Below are positions 1 to 6,789 of a stretch of 19,377 nucleotides of DNA, piece after piece. Source of the DNA: Kiloniellales bacterium (GTDB lineage: Bacteria > Pseudomonadota > Alphaproteobacteria > Kiloniellales > JAKSDN01). Each line of letters starts with the position of its first letter. Within the stretch, counting starts at the first letter, position 1. Both the position numbers and the translations under genes were made by a program. The notes under the pieces were generated by a model that saw only the letters and a program-made list of their open reading frames with translations, was not told the origin of the DNA and searched no databases. The DNA lies in contig JAKSDN010001181.1 in NCBI GenBank assembly GCA_022360075.1, positions 1 through 19,377 on the forward strand, in the 5' to 3' direction.

Positions 1-1275
1 GATCACGTCCTCGACGCTCTCCAGACCGATCGAGAGTCGCACGACGTCGGGCCCCGCGCCGGCGGCCTCACGCTGCTCTTCGCTGAGCTGGCGGTGCGTG
101 GTCGAGGCCGGGTGCAGCACCAGGGAGCGGGTGTCGCCGATATTCGCCAGGTGGCTGAGCAGCTCGCAGCTCTGCACGACCTCGACGCCCGCTTCATAGC
201 CGCCCCGGACCCCAAAAGTGAAAACCGAGCCGAACTTGCCGCCGAGGTACTTCTCGGCCAGCGCGCGATAGGGGCTGGAAGCGAGACCGGCATAGGAAAC
301 CCAGGCCACTTCCGGGTGCCGCTCGAGGAAATCCGCCACCTCGGCGGCGTTGTCGCAGTGCCGCTCCATGCGCAGCGACAGGGTCTCGGTGCCGAGCAAG
401 GTGAGGAAGGCGTTCATCGGCGCCATCGTGGGCCCGAGATCGCGCAGGCCCACGGCGTGGGCCTGGTTGGTGAAGGCGAGATCGCCGAAAGTCTCGTAGA
501 AGCTGATGCCGTGGTAGGCCGGCTCGGGCGCGGTCAGCCCGGCGAACTTGTCGTTCTGGCCCCAATCGAAGCGTCCGCTGTCGACCACGCAGCCGCCGAC
601 GCTCGTCCCGTTGCCGGAGAGGAACTTGGTGGTCGAGTGGATCACCAGATCGGCGCCCCATTCGATCGGCCGGCAGAGATAGGGCGTCGCCATGGTGTTG
701 TCGACGATCAGGGGAATGCCAGCCTCGTGCGCGATCTCGGCAAGAGCCTCCAGATCGCTCACGACGCCGCCCGGGTTGGCCAGGCTTTCGACGAAGATCG
801 CCTTGCACTCGGGCTCGATTGCCGCGCGCACGGCCGCCAAGTCGTCGACATCGACGAAGCGCGCCTGCCAGCCGAACTTCTTGAATGTCTTGCCGAACTG
901 CGTGATCGAGCCGCCATAGAGCCGGTTCGAGGCGATAAAGGCGTCGCCCGGCTCCATGAAGGCGAAGAAGGTCAGGATCTGCGCGGCATGACCCGAGGCG
1001 CAGCAGGTGGCACCGCGCCCACCCTCCAGGCTGGCGATCCGCTCTTCCAGGGCCGAGACCGTCGGATTGGTCAGCCGCGAGTAAATGAAGCCGAAAGTCT
1101 GCAGGTTGAAGAGCGAGGCCGCATGGTCGACGTCGTGGAACACGTAGGAGGTGTTCTGGTAGATCGGCGTCTGGCGCGCGCCGGTGACGGGCTCCGGCTG
1201 CGTGCCGGCATGGATCATGCGGGTCTCGAAGCCGAAGGACTCTTTGGACTTCTCGCCCGACTCCGTGTCGCTCAT
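1..1275 (-). CDS. metY: O-acetylhomoserine sulfhydrylase (MetY), 3' end cut by window edge
   Basis: Cytoplasmic PLP enzyme of the Cys/Met-metabolism family that makes homocysteine from O-acetylhomoserine and sulfide. I translated 425 codons without a stop. The protein opens MSDTESGEKS and carries the family's start FETRMIHAGTQPEP, then TPIYQNTSYVF near residue 38 and YSRLTNPTV. The PLP-lysine motif is STTKFLSGNGTSVGG, with the Schiff-base lysine at residue 217. The C-terminal substrate region includes HPASTTHRQLSEEQ and ends VVRLSIGLESVEDVI. Family members are about 425-435 residues, so only a few codons are missing beyond base 1. The ATG overlaps the TGA of the upstream CoA-binding gene as ATGA, which suggests translational coupling. 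Homoserine dehydrogenase, which makes the precursor of its substrate, is in the same window but far away. Family assignment is secure. The preference for O-acetyl over O-succinyl homoserine rests on overall similarity. Confidence 0.95.
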   Translation of the reverse strand, partial: MSDTESGEKSKESFGFETRMIHAGTQPEPVTGARQTPIYQNTSYVFHDVDHAASLFNLQTFGFIYSRLTNPTVSALEERIASLEGGRGATCCASGHAAQILTFFAFMEPGDAFIASNRLYGGSITQFGKTFKKFGWQARFVDVDDLAAVRAAIEPECKAIFVESLANPGGVVSDLEALAEIAHEAGIPLIVDNTMATPYLCRPIEWGADLVIHSTTKFLSGNGTSVGGCVVDSGRFDWGQNDKFAGLTAPEPAYHGISFYETFGDLAFTNQAHAVGLRDLGPTMAPMNAFLTLLGTETLSLRMERHCDNAAEVADFLERHPEVAWVSYAGLASSPYRALAEKYLGGKFGSVFTFGVRGGYEAGVEVVQSCELLSHLANIGDTRSLVLHPASTTHRQLSEEQREAAGAGPDVVRLSIGLESVEDVI

Positions 1276-1775
1276 GTCAACCAGACCCTGCGGCGCTTGC
1301 TCGAGATGATGCCGGAGTTGAAGCCGCCCCAGCTCAGCTCGCTGTTGAGGCGGCCGAACTCGATCTTCGGGCAGCGGTCCATGACGACCTCGAGCCCGGC
1401 GGCCTCGGCCCGGGCGGCGGCTTCGTCGTTGCGCACGCCGAGCTGCATCCAGAGCACTTCGATACCCTTATGTTGGGACTGCCCGATCGCTTCGTCGGTG
1501 ATCGGGCCGGCCGCTTCCGAATTGCGAAAGATCTGCACCATGTCGATGCGGTGCGGCACGTCTGCCAGCGAAGCGTAGACCCTTTCGCCGAGGATTTCCT
1601 GGTCCGCCGCCCTCGGATTCACGGGAATGACCCGATAGCCCTTCTCCTGGAGGTACTTCATCGCGAAAAAGCTGGGCCGGTTCCAGGTCGGGCTGGCGCC
1701 GACCATGGCGATGGTCTTCACCCGGTTGAGGATGCGACGGATCGTCGCGTCGCTGTAGGTCAGAGCGCTCGACAT
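1272..1775 (-). CDS. CoA-binding protein, YccU family (Rossmann fold)
   Basis: A 167-residue protein of the CoA_binding_2/YccU type: a single Rossmann-like nucleotide-binding domain related to the CoA-binding domain of succinyl-CoA synthetase. The visible hallmarks are KTIAMVGASPTWNRPS at about residues 20-35 (phosphate-binding loop), GYRVIPVNPRAADQEILGERVYASL at 46-70, and the cysteine-containing MDRCPKIEF near residue 132. The catalytic domains of acyl-CoA synthetases are absent. The exact role of the family is unknown. Its last codons overlap the metY start by four bases, so the two genes should be cotranslated. The start ATG has no Shine-Dalgarno in front of it. A TATATT hexamer lies only nine bases upstream, so the message may be leaderless or nearly so. 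Confidence 0.9.
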   Translation of the reverse strand: MSSALTYSDATIRRILNRVKTIAMVGASPTWNRPSFFAMKYLQEKGYRVIPVNPRAADQEILGERVYASLADVPHRIDMVQIFRNSEAAGPITDEAIGQSQHKGIEVLWMQLGVRNDEAAARAEAAGLEVVMDRCPKIEFGRLNSELSWGGFNSGIISSKRRRVWLT

Positions 1776-2083
1776 GGCCGGGGCAATATAGGCCAGACGG
1801 GCAGGGAGAGCGAGACCGGCGAAGACGAGCGAAGGCGCCCTGTCATTCGCCCGTTCTCGTGGCGAGGCCGAACTTGTTTAGGATTCGTTCACCATATCGA
1901 CGCAGAGTAGCGTTGTCGGCTTTGCGGTTTGCCAGTCCACGCAGGCACGAAAGCTGGTTCGACGGAGGCGGGGATCCTCGCAAGCCGTCACGCCAGGCGA
2001 GCGGCGGACAAATCCGTCGCCCGACTCGACGAAGATCTGAGACAGTTCCCGCCGGTCGGGACGAAGGGCGGACGCCGAGACTG
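1776..2083. promoter_or_regulatory. Intergenic region between divergent CoA-binding gene and PilZ gene
   Basis: About 308 bases without a convincing gene. An open frame from a GTG at 1859 continues into the PilZ gene, but its first 75 residues are Arg-rich and unlike a folded domain, so I read it as non-coding. On the minus strand TATATT (1785-1790) could be the -10 of the CoA-binding gene. On the plus strand a GATTC (GANTC, possible CcrM site) sits in TTAGGATTCGTTCACCAT near 1877-1894, a weak 5-of-8 match to the CtrA consensus TTAA-N7-TTAA. No terminator or larger repeat was seen. Confidence 0.3.
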
Positions 2084-2425
2084 ATGGTCAACATTCAAAA
2101 GATCTGCCGCAGAGAGAACCACCGATTCAGCTACCCGGTGCTCGACGTGCGGTTGGACGGAGCCGCGGGCACTTCGAAGGATTGGTCGCTCGGTGGTATC
2201 GCGGTCCAGGTTCCCGAGCTGGATAATCTTGGTCTGGGGCCGGATCGGCTGGTGTCAGGCGATATCGCCGATGTCGACGGCCCCGAGCATCACGCCTTTT
2301 CCGGGCGCGTGGTCCGCCTGGAAGCCCACCGGAACCTCCTGGCAATCGAGTTCTCGGAGATCTCCGAAGGGGCGGTGATGATGTTCGTCCGCTCGTTCCG
2401 CCACATGGTCAAGGGCGCGGCTTGA
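2084..2425 (+). CDS. PilZ domain protein (c-di-GMP sensor)
   Basis: A 113-residue stand-alone PilZ domain, predicted to bind cyclic di-GMP and control envelope or surface functions. The two binding motifs are visible: R-x-x-x-R as R10-E-N-H-R14 and (D/N)-x-S-x-x-G as D33-W-S35-L-G-G. The beta-strand pattern follows (AFSGRVVRLEAHRNLLAIEF at 71-90), then a C-terminal helix (EGAVMMFVRSFRHMVK). I chose ATG 2084 because homology begins about nine residues later; a GTG at 1859 would add 75 Arg-rich residues that look spurious. No strong Shine-Dalgarno is visible. The gene converges with, and overlaps by 17 bases, the glycosyltransferase on the other strand. With the sugar transferases nearby, a role in c-di-GMP control of exopolysaccharide is plausible but inferred. 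Confidence 0.85.
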   Translation: MVNIQKICRRENHRFSYPVLDVRLDGAAGTSKDWSLGGIAVQVPELDNLGLGPDRLVSGDIADVDGPEHHAFSGRVVRLEAHRNLLAIEFSEISEGAVMMFVRSFRHMVKGAA

Positions 2426-3638
2426 CCTCCGTGTCTTCCCAGAGCGCGTCGTAAGCGGCCAAAAGCTGCGGCGCCTCGAACTTCCAGTCCAGCGCCGTTT
2501 CGATCCGCTTCCGTCCGAATGCCCCCATGCGGGCGCGGCGATCGGGATCGTCGATCAAGGCGAGGATCTTCTCGGCCATGTCCTTGGGATCGTTGTGCTC
2601 GGCATAGAGCGAGGCCTCCTGGGCCGAGTAGCGCCCCTCGGTCAGGTCGAACTGCACGATCGCCTTGCCGAGCGCCATGTACTCCATGACCTTGTTCATC
2701 GTCGATTTATCGTTCATCGCGTTCCACTCGTCCGGGCTGACGCAGACGTCGGTCGTCTTCAGGATGGCCAACATCTCGCGCTGTCCCAGATAGCCGGTGA
2801 AATGAACGTAATCTTGTAGCTCAAGTTTATTCACTAATTCTTTGATATCGGATAGAGAAGGGCCGTCGCCTATGAGCACGAACTGCACGTCTTCTCGGCC
2901 GTGGTCCCGAACGACGGCATGGGCCGCTTTGAGCAGGTAGTCGAGCCCATCCTGCGGCCCCATCACGCCCACGTAGCCGACAAGATAGCGCCGTCCGGCC
3001 CTGAGATCGGGGCTTTCGGGAAGGTCGCCCAGGTGGCTGAGCTTGGGCCCGGAGCGGACCACGAAGACCTTTTCCGGCGCCATCTTGCCGCGCGCGATCG
3101 CCACCTGGCGGAAGGAGTCGTTGGTGGCGATCGAGACATCCGCGGTCCTGAAGGTCCAGCGCTCCAAGGCGCAGAGAACCCGGTAGAAGCCGTCACGGCG
3201 GCCGAACTTGACCTCGTAGAGCTCCGGGTTGACGTCGTGGTGATCGAACAAGAAGCGCTTGCGGAACAAGAGCTTGAAGAAGCCGCCGACGAGAAAGATC
3301 AGGTCCGGCGGGTTGCAGGCGTGGATCACGTCGAAACCGCGTGTGACGAGAACCCGCCAGACGAGGACGAACTGCCAGAAAAGCGCGCAGCCGTACTCGA
3401 GCAGGTAGCCGGCCACGCCCTTGCCTTCGAAGGGCAGGGGATGGCGGTAGATCGCGATCCCGTCGATCGTCTCGCACGCCCGCTCGTGACCCCAGCCCTT
3501 GGGGCAGATCACGGAGACTTGATAGCCGCTCTGGGCCAGGGTGGTGGCCTCCTGCCAGACCCGGCGGTCGAAGGGCACCGGAAGGTTCTCGACGATGATC
3601 AGGACCCGGCGCTTGGGCGTGCGGCTCGAGGCGGTCAT
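2409..3638 (-). CDS. Glycosyltransferase family 4 (WbuB-like), exopolysaccharide synthesis
   Basis: A cytosolic, membrane-associated GT-B fold transferase that adds a sugar to a lipid-linked oligosaccharide. The N-terminal acceptor domain starts RRVLIIVENLPVPFDRRVWQEA, typical of WbuB-like GT4 enzymes, followed by VISVICPKG-type strands and HACNPPDLIFLVG. The donor domain begins near residue 200 (YVGVMGPQDGLDYLLKAA), then FVLIGDGPS, VHFTGYLGQREML, and the sugar-nucleotide region DKSTMNKVMEYMALGKAIV. The ATG at 3638 gives 409 residues. An in-frame GTG at 3668 would add ten residues; neither has a clear Shine-Dalgarno. The 3' end overlaps the convergent PilZ gene by 17 bases. A short stretch at about 2810-2862 uses AT-rich codons (CTA, TTA, AAT, AAA) unlike the rest of the gene. 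The family is certain; the sugar and acceptor are unknown. Confidence 0.88.
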   Translation of the reverse strand: MTASSRTPKRRVLIIVENLPVPFDRRVWQEATTLAQSGYQVSVICPKGWGHERACETIDGIAIYRHPLPFEGKGVAGYLLEYGCALFWQFVLVWRVLVTRGFDVIHACNPPDLIFLVGGFFKLLFRKRFLFDHHDVNPELYEVKFGRRDGFYRVLCALERWTFRTADVSIATNDSFRQVAIARGKMAPEKVFVVRSGPKLSHLGDLPESPDLRAGRRYLVGYVGVMGPQDGLDYLLKAAHAVVRDHGREDVQFVLIGDGPSLSDIKELVNKLELQDYVHFTGYLGQREMLAILKTTDVCVSPDEWNAMNDKSTMNKVMEYMALGKAIVQFDLTEGRYSAQEASLYAEHNDPKDMAEKILALIDDPDRRARMGAFGRKRIETALDWKFEAPQLLAAYDALWEDTEVKPRP

Positions 3639-3979
3639 CGCGCCGATTTCCGTCTCCAACCGGTGCACGAGGTGGCACTTTCCAGCGCGTGACCCTCTAT
3701 CGGCTGCCGCTTGGGTGTTACCTTCGGCATGACGGTCCGATCCTTCCCCCGAACGCCCGGGATAGGCCGGACGATGCAGATTGCGAAGGTATAGGCGCCA
3801 CGCCCCGCAGGCGCCAGAGTTCGCGCGCTGAAACCGAACTGTGAGGCTAAGTGATTGAGATAGCGTAAAACAGGCGAGGAATGCCGATCCGCCCAGCCGG
3901 CTCGATCAGGCCTGTCGTGGGGCTGGCGCTTTTGGCTTAACCGTGACGGGCACCTTTCGGCACCCGCCCGGCGTGGGAG
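3639..3979. promoter_or_regulatory. Intergenic region upstream of the GT4 gene
   Basis: About 340 bases between two minus-strand genes with no supported ORF. On the minus strand TATACC (3788-3793) could be a -10 for the glycosyltransferase gene, but no good -35 stands 17 bases upstream. The palindromic hexamer GGCGCC occurs at 3794-3799 and 3810-3815, a 16-base period that could be a small operator or chance in GC-rich DNA. The segment GGGCACCTTTCGGCACCCG near 3949-3967 looks hairpin-like but its arms are direct, not inverted, copies. No terminator for the upstream small gene was identified. Confidence 0.2.
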
Positions 3980-4153
3980 TCAGAAGGCCGCCCAGACCCC
4001 CAAAATGATGCCGCACCAGAGTGCGGTCGACGTGCCGACGATGAAGAGCAGAGACTTGCGCTTGGACCACTTCCGGTCGCTGGCAACCGCAGACCGGTCC
4101 AGGGCCAAATCATCGTCGATCAGCCTCGGATGTGTGAGAGCTGCATCGGCCAT
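3980..4153 (-). CDS. Small single-helix membrane protein (57 aa), unknown function
   Basis: Not recognised by name. It starts at ATG 4153 with a good Shine-Dalgarno (GGAGG, five bases before the ATG). An ATG twelve bases upstream is in frame but overlaps that Shine-Dalgarno, and the frame upstream of it looks non-coding. The 57-residue product has an acidic/polar head (LIDDDLALDR), a basic patch KWSKRKS at 28-34, and one hydrophobic helix from about 35 to the C-terminus (LLFIVGTSTALWCGII...). This predicts a cytoplasmic N-terminus and a tail anchored in the inner membrane. It is divergent from the sugar-phosphate transferase gene across a 258-base regulatory region with a CtrA-like box. Short proteins with W-S-[KR]-R-[KR]-x-L-L-F ahead of a helix occur, as I remember, near alphaproteobacterial exopolysaccharide genes; this was not checked. 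Partnership with the transferase is a guess. Confidence 0.65.
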   Translation of the reverse strand: MADAALTHPRLIDDDLALDRSAVASDRKWSKRKSLLFIVGTSTALWCGIILGVWAAF

Positions 4154-4197
4154 AGGTCCCTCCATCAAACTTAACTCGAAAGTCTGAGGGTGCTCAC

Positions 4198-4212
4198 CTA
4201 ACAAATGGTTAA
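4198..4212 (-). promoter_or_regulatory. CtrA-like binding site
   Basis: On the minus strand the sequence reads TTAACCATTTGTTAG. That is seven of eight matches to the alphaproteobacterial CtrA consensus TTAA-N7-TTAA and includes the frequent TTAACCAT half-site. It lies 45 bases upstream of the small membrane protein start and about 200 bases upstream of the sugar-phosphate transferase start, in an AT-rich pocket of a GC-rich region. Control of either gene by the cell-cycle regulator CtrA is inferred; the motif match is direct. Confidence 0.45.
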
Positions 4213-4231
4213 TAGCGTTAATGTTCTTAGT

Positions 4232-4246
4232 ACCCCGATTCGGGGT
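4232..4246. promoter_or_regulatory. Perfect 15-bp palindrome centred on a GANTC site
   Basis: ACCCCGATTCGGGGT is a perfect inverted repeat (7-base arms, one central base). The centre is GATTC (4237-4241), the CcrM methylation sequence GANTC. It sits between the divergent small membrane gene and the sugar-phosphate transferase gene, 20 bases from the CtrA-like box. It could be an operator for a dimeric repressor whose binding is sensitive to methylation. The short arms and absence of a U-tract argue against a terminator. Confidence 0.4.
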
Positions 4247-4411
4247 GGAAGCCGAAGTATTCTCGCAATCAACGTTTTTTTGACATGGTTCTGGTACATA
4301 GCTCTTAGCGGGAAGTGATATAGTCGTCGGCACAAGTTCTTTCTGGCGTGCCCAAGCAGAGCCTGGGGTTGCTCATCGCTTGGGTGTAACAGGATCCGGC
4401 TAGGGGTACCC

Positions 4412-5884
4412 ATGTCGTGGACGGATGACGTGGAGTCGGGCGCAACGCTGGGCTCTCCGGCTTTGGGCGGGACCGCAAAGCCGCTGTCGCCAATTCTGGT
4501 GGGCGGCCTTCTGCGGCTCTTGGACGCGGTCTGCGTGGCGCTCGTCGGTCTGGGCGCTTTCTACCTCTATGTGTTCGAGGGCGTGCCGGAGCGCACGGGC
4601 TTCTATCTCGGCTCGATCGCCCTGGGCGTCGCCATCACCCTGGCCATCTTCCAGTGGTCGTCGGTTTATGACGACGAGAAGGTCTTCGCCCAGAGGCTGC
4701 GCCTGGATCGTGTACTGACCGCCTGGGCGGTGGCGTTCTGCGTGTTTCTCGCCATCGCCTTCGCGCTCAAGGTGACCAGCACCTATTCGCGGGTTTGGGC
4801 CGTTTCGTGGTTCCTGACCACGCCGGCGGTCCTGGCGATCTTGCGTCTGCTCTTCAGCTATTGGGTCTCGCGCCTGGTCCGGGAAGGCCGCTTCGCCAGC
4901 AGGACGGTCATCGTGGGGGCCGGCGAGCACGGGCAGCGTCTTGCCGCCCACCTCAACGCCTACGGCGACTCGCGCATTCGCCTGCTCGGCTTCATCGACG
5001 ACCGGCAGGACCGCATTCCGCCGGTTGCCGAAGGCTATCGCCTGCTGGGCGACACGCGGCATCTGGTTGGGCTGATCCAGCAGGGCTTCGTCGATCAGGT
5101 CTTCATCGCGCTGCCCTGGAATGCTGAATCCAGGCTCCTGCAGCTCATGCAGGACCTCTCCACCACGCCGGTGCAGATCCGTCTGGCGCCGGATCTCGTC
5201 GGTTTCGGGCTCAAGAACCGTAGCTTCACCGAAGTTGCGCGGCTGCCGATGCTCAAGGTCTTCGATCGCCCGATCACCGGCTGGTCCCATGTCGCCAAGA
5301 CCATCGAAGACCAGGTCCTGGCCATCCTGGCCTGCATCTTCGTGGGGCCATTGATGGCCCTGATCGCGCTTGCGATCAAACTGGACTCATCCGGACCGGT
5401 CCTGTTCCGGCAACAGCGCTACGGCTTCAATAACAATCTGATCGAGGTCTGGAAGTTCCGCACCATGTACACCCACATGGCCGACCACGGCGGCCATGTT
5501 CAGGCGTCGCGCGGGGATCAGCGCGTGACCAAGGTGGGGGCCTTCCTGCGCCGCTCCAGCCTCGACGAGCTGCCGCAGCTCTTCAACGTGCTGCGCGGCG
5601 ACATGTCCCTGGTCGGCCCGCGCCCGCATGCCCTGGACACCCGCGCCCAGGGCCGCCTGTTCGAGGAGGTCGTGGACCGCTATGCCGCGCGCCACAAGGT
5701 CAAGCCCGGCATCACCGGCTGGGCGCAGGTCAACGGCTATCGTGGTGCGGCGGATACCGTCGAGAAGATCAGCCGGCGGGTCGAGTACGACCTCTTCTAC
5801 ATCGACCATTGGTCGATCTGGTTCGATCTGGAGATCCTGCTGCGCACCGTGATCAGCGTTCTCAAGGCCGACAACGCTTATTGA
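4412..5884 (+). CDS. Polyprenyl-phosphate sugar-1-phosphate transferase (WcaJ/PssZ-type, exopolysaccharide priming)
   Basis: An inner-membrane priming enzyme that transfers a hexose-1-phosphate from UDP-sugar to undecaprenyl phosphate, the first step of exopolysaccharide assembly. The 490-residue length fits the large WcaJ class. Four membrane helices lie at about 30-53, 63-82, 103-121 and 130-150. A Rossmann-like middle domain has [14 protein letters not shown] at 165-178. A re-entrant helix at about 303-323 leads to the catalytic domain: [13 protein letters not shown] at 328-340, WKFRTM at 347-352, the D385-E386 dyad in [20 protein letters not shown], then [14 protein letters not shown] at 432-445. 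The product ends [11 protein letters not shown], a typical end for this family. The Shine-Dalgarno is weak. A TTGACA at 4280-4285 may be its -35, with no convincing -10. The sugar (glucose or galactose) cannot be told from sequence. Confidence 0.92.
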   Translation: MSWTDDVESGATLGSPALGGTAKPLSPILVGGLLRLLDAVCVALVGLGAFYLYVFEGVPERTGFYLGSIALGVAITLAIFQWSSVYDDEKVFAQRLRLDRVLTAWAVAFCVFLAIAFALKVTSTYSRVWAVSWFLTTPAVLAILRLLFSYWVSRLVREGRFASRTVIVGAGEHGQRLAAHLNAYGDSRIRLLGFIDDRQDRIPPVAEGYRLLGDTRHLVGLIQQGFVDQVFIALPWNAESRLLQLMQDLSTTPVQIRLAPDLVGFGLKNRSFTEVARLPMLKVFDRPITGWSHVAKTIEDQVLAILACIFVGPLMALIALAIKLDSSGPVLFRQQRYGFNNNLIEVWKFRTMYTHMADHGGHVQASRGDQRVTKVGAFLRRSSLDELPQLFNVLRGDMSLVGPRPHALDTRAQGRLFEEVVDRYAARHKVKPGITGWAQVNGYRGAADTVEKISRRVEYDLFYIDHWSIWFDLEILLRTVISVLKADNAY

Positions 5885-5886
5885 GC

Positions 5887-5902
5887 CGGCGCGTCGGCGC
5901 CG
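5887..5902. terminator. Small GC hairpin between convergent genes
   Basis: CGGCGC-GTCG-GCGCCG forms a six-base-pair stem with a four-base loop two bases after the transferase stop codon, in the 30-base gap before the 3' end of the convergent enoyl-CoA-hydratase-like gene. There is no T-tract on either side, so intrinsic termination would be weak. It may only protect the 3' end or be chance in GC-rich sequence. Confidence 0.25.
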
Positions 5903-5914
5903 CGGCGCAGACGA

Positions 5915-6718
5915 TCAGCGGCCCTTCCAGACCGGCTTGCGCTTCTCGATGAAAGCGTCGATCCCCTCCGCCGTGTCCTCGGCCATCATGTTGCAGGCCA
6001 TGGTCGTGGCGGCATCGTCGTAGGCCTCGCCAAGCCCTCGATCGAGCTGGCGGTAGAACATGGCCTTGCCGGAGCGCAGGGCGACGGGCGACTTCTCCGC
6101 GATCGTCGCCGCCAGGCTCTGCGTGGCGGCGTCCAGATCGGCTGCCGGCACGACGCGGTTGACGAGGCCATAGTCCAACGCGGTCGGGGCGTCGATGAAC
6201 TCGCCCGTCATCAGCATCTCGAAAGCCCGCTTGCAGCCGACGTTGCGCGATAGCGCCACCGCCGGCGTCGAGCAGAACAGCCCGACGTTGATGCCCGAGG
6301 TCGCGAAGCGCGCGTCCTCCGCCGCGACGGCGAGGTCGCAGGTCGCGACGAGCTGGCAGCCCGCGGCGGTCGCCAGGCCCTGGACCTTGGCGATGACAGG
6401 CTGGGGCAGGGAGCCGATCGTCATCATCATGCGACTGCATTGCTCGAACAGTGCCTGGTAGTAGGCCTGCTCGGGCCGGGCGCGCATCTGCTTGAGATCG
6501 TGCCCGGCGCAGAAGGCCTTGCCGACGGCGGCCAGAACGACGACCTGGACCGTCTGATCGGCGGCCAGAGCGTCGAGCGCGGCTTGCAGTTCGCCGAGCA
6601 TCTCTTCCGACAGGGCGTTGTATTGATTCGGGCGGTTCAGGGTCAGGGTCGCGATGGCCCCTTCGCGCTCGCTGAGCAAGATCGCTGGATCGTCCAGACT
6701 CCGGGCGGTGGCGGTCAT
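5915..6718 (-). CDS. Enoyl-CoA hydratase/isomerase (crotonase) family protein, ECHDC3-like, catalytic Glu residues missing
   Basis: A 267-residue crotonase-fold protein. The CoA-binding oxyanion-hole segments are intact: AFCAGHDLKQM at 68-78 and VQGLATAAGCQLVATCDLAVA at about 112-132. The two glutamates that act as general acid/base in true enoyl-CoA hydratases (Glu144 and Glu164 of the rat enzyme) align with Q122 (GCQL for GCEL) and G142 (TSGI for xPEI). It should bind an acyl-CoA but not perform ordinary crotonase hydration. It resembles the ECHDC3-like subgroup, whose reaction is unsettled; hydrolase or isomerase activity is possible. It is divergent, with 71 bases between starts, from a hotdog thioesterase gene, consistent with acyl-CoA work. 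Family certain, specific function unknown. Confidence 0.9.
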   Translation of the reverse strand: MTATARSLDDPAILLSEREGAIATLTLNRPNQYNALSEEMLGELQAALDALAADQTVQVVVLAAVGKAFCAGHDLKQMRARPEQAYYQALFEQCSRMMMTIGSLPQPVIAKVQGLATAAGCQLVATCDLAVAAEDARFATSGINVGLFCSTPAVALSRNVGCKRAFEMLMTGEFIDAPTALDYGLVNRVVPAADLDAATQSLAATIAEKSPVALRSGKAMFYRQLDRGLGEAYDDAATTMACNMMAEDTAEGIDAFIEKRKPVWKGR

Positions 6719-6789
6719 GACAGGGGCTCCGTCGGTTGCTGGCCTGAATTTCGCGCTTTCCCCGGCCGCGATGCAAGGGGTAAGACGAG

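Noticed and set aside
94..1578. A 494-codon plus-strand frame opposite metY and the CoA-binding gene
   Set aside because: Covers two well-supported genes on the other strand; composition is typical of an antisense frame and it crosses the ATGA junction of the real genes.
1859..2083. N-terminal extension of the PilZ protein from GTG 1859
   Set aside because: The 75 added residues are Arg/Ser/Pro-rich with no structure, and the PilZ R-x-x-x-R motif lies right after ATG 2084.
3949..3967. Apparent hairpin GGGCACC-TTTC-GGCACCC
   Set aside because: The arms are not reverse complements, so no stem forms; it is an imperfect direct repeat.
4280..4324. Full sigma70 promoter from TTGACA (4280) for the sugar transferase gene
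   Set aside because: The -35 is perfect, but no acceptable -10 lies 16-18 bases downstream; TACATA is too close (9 bases) and TATAGT too far (33 bases).
4330..4380. Sigma54-type promoter (GG/GC elements) ahead of the sugar transferase gene
   Set aside because: The GG and GC doublets are off by one base from the strict spacing and the flanking bases do not match.
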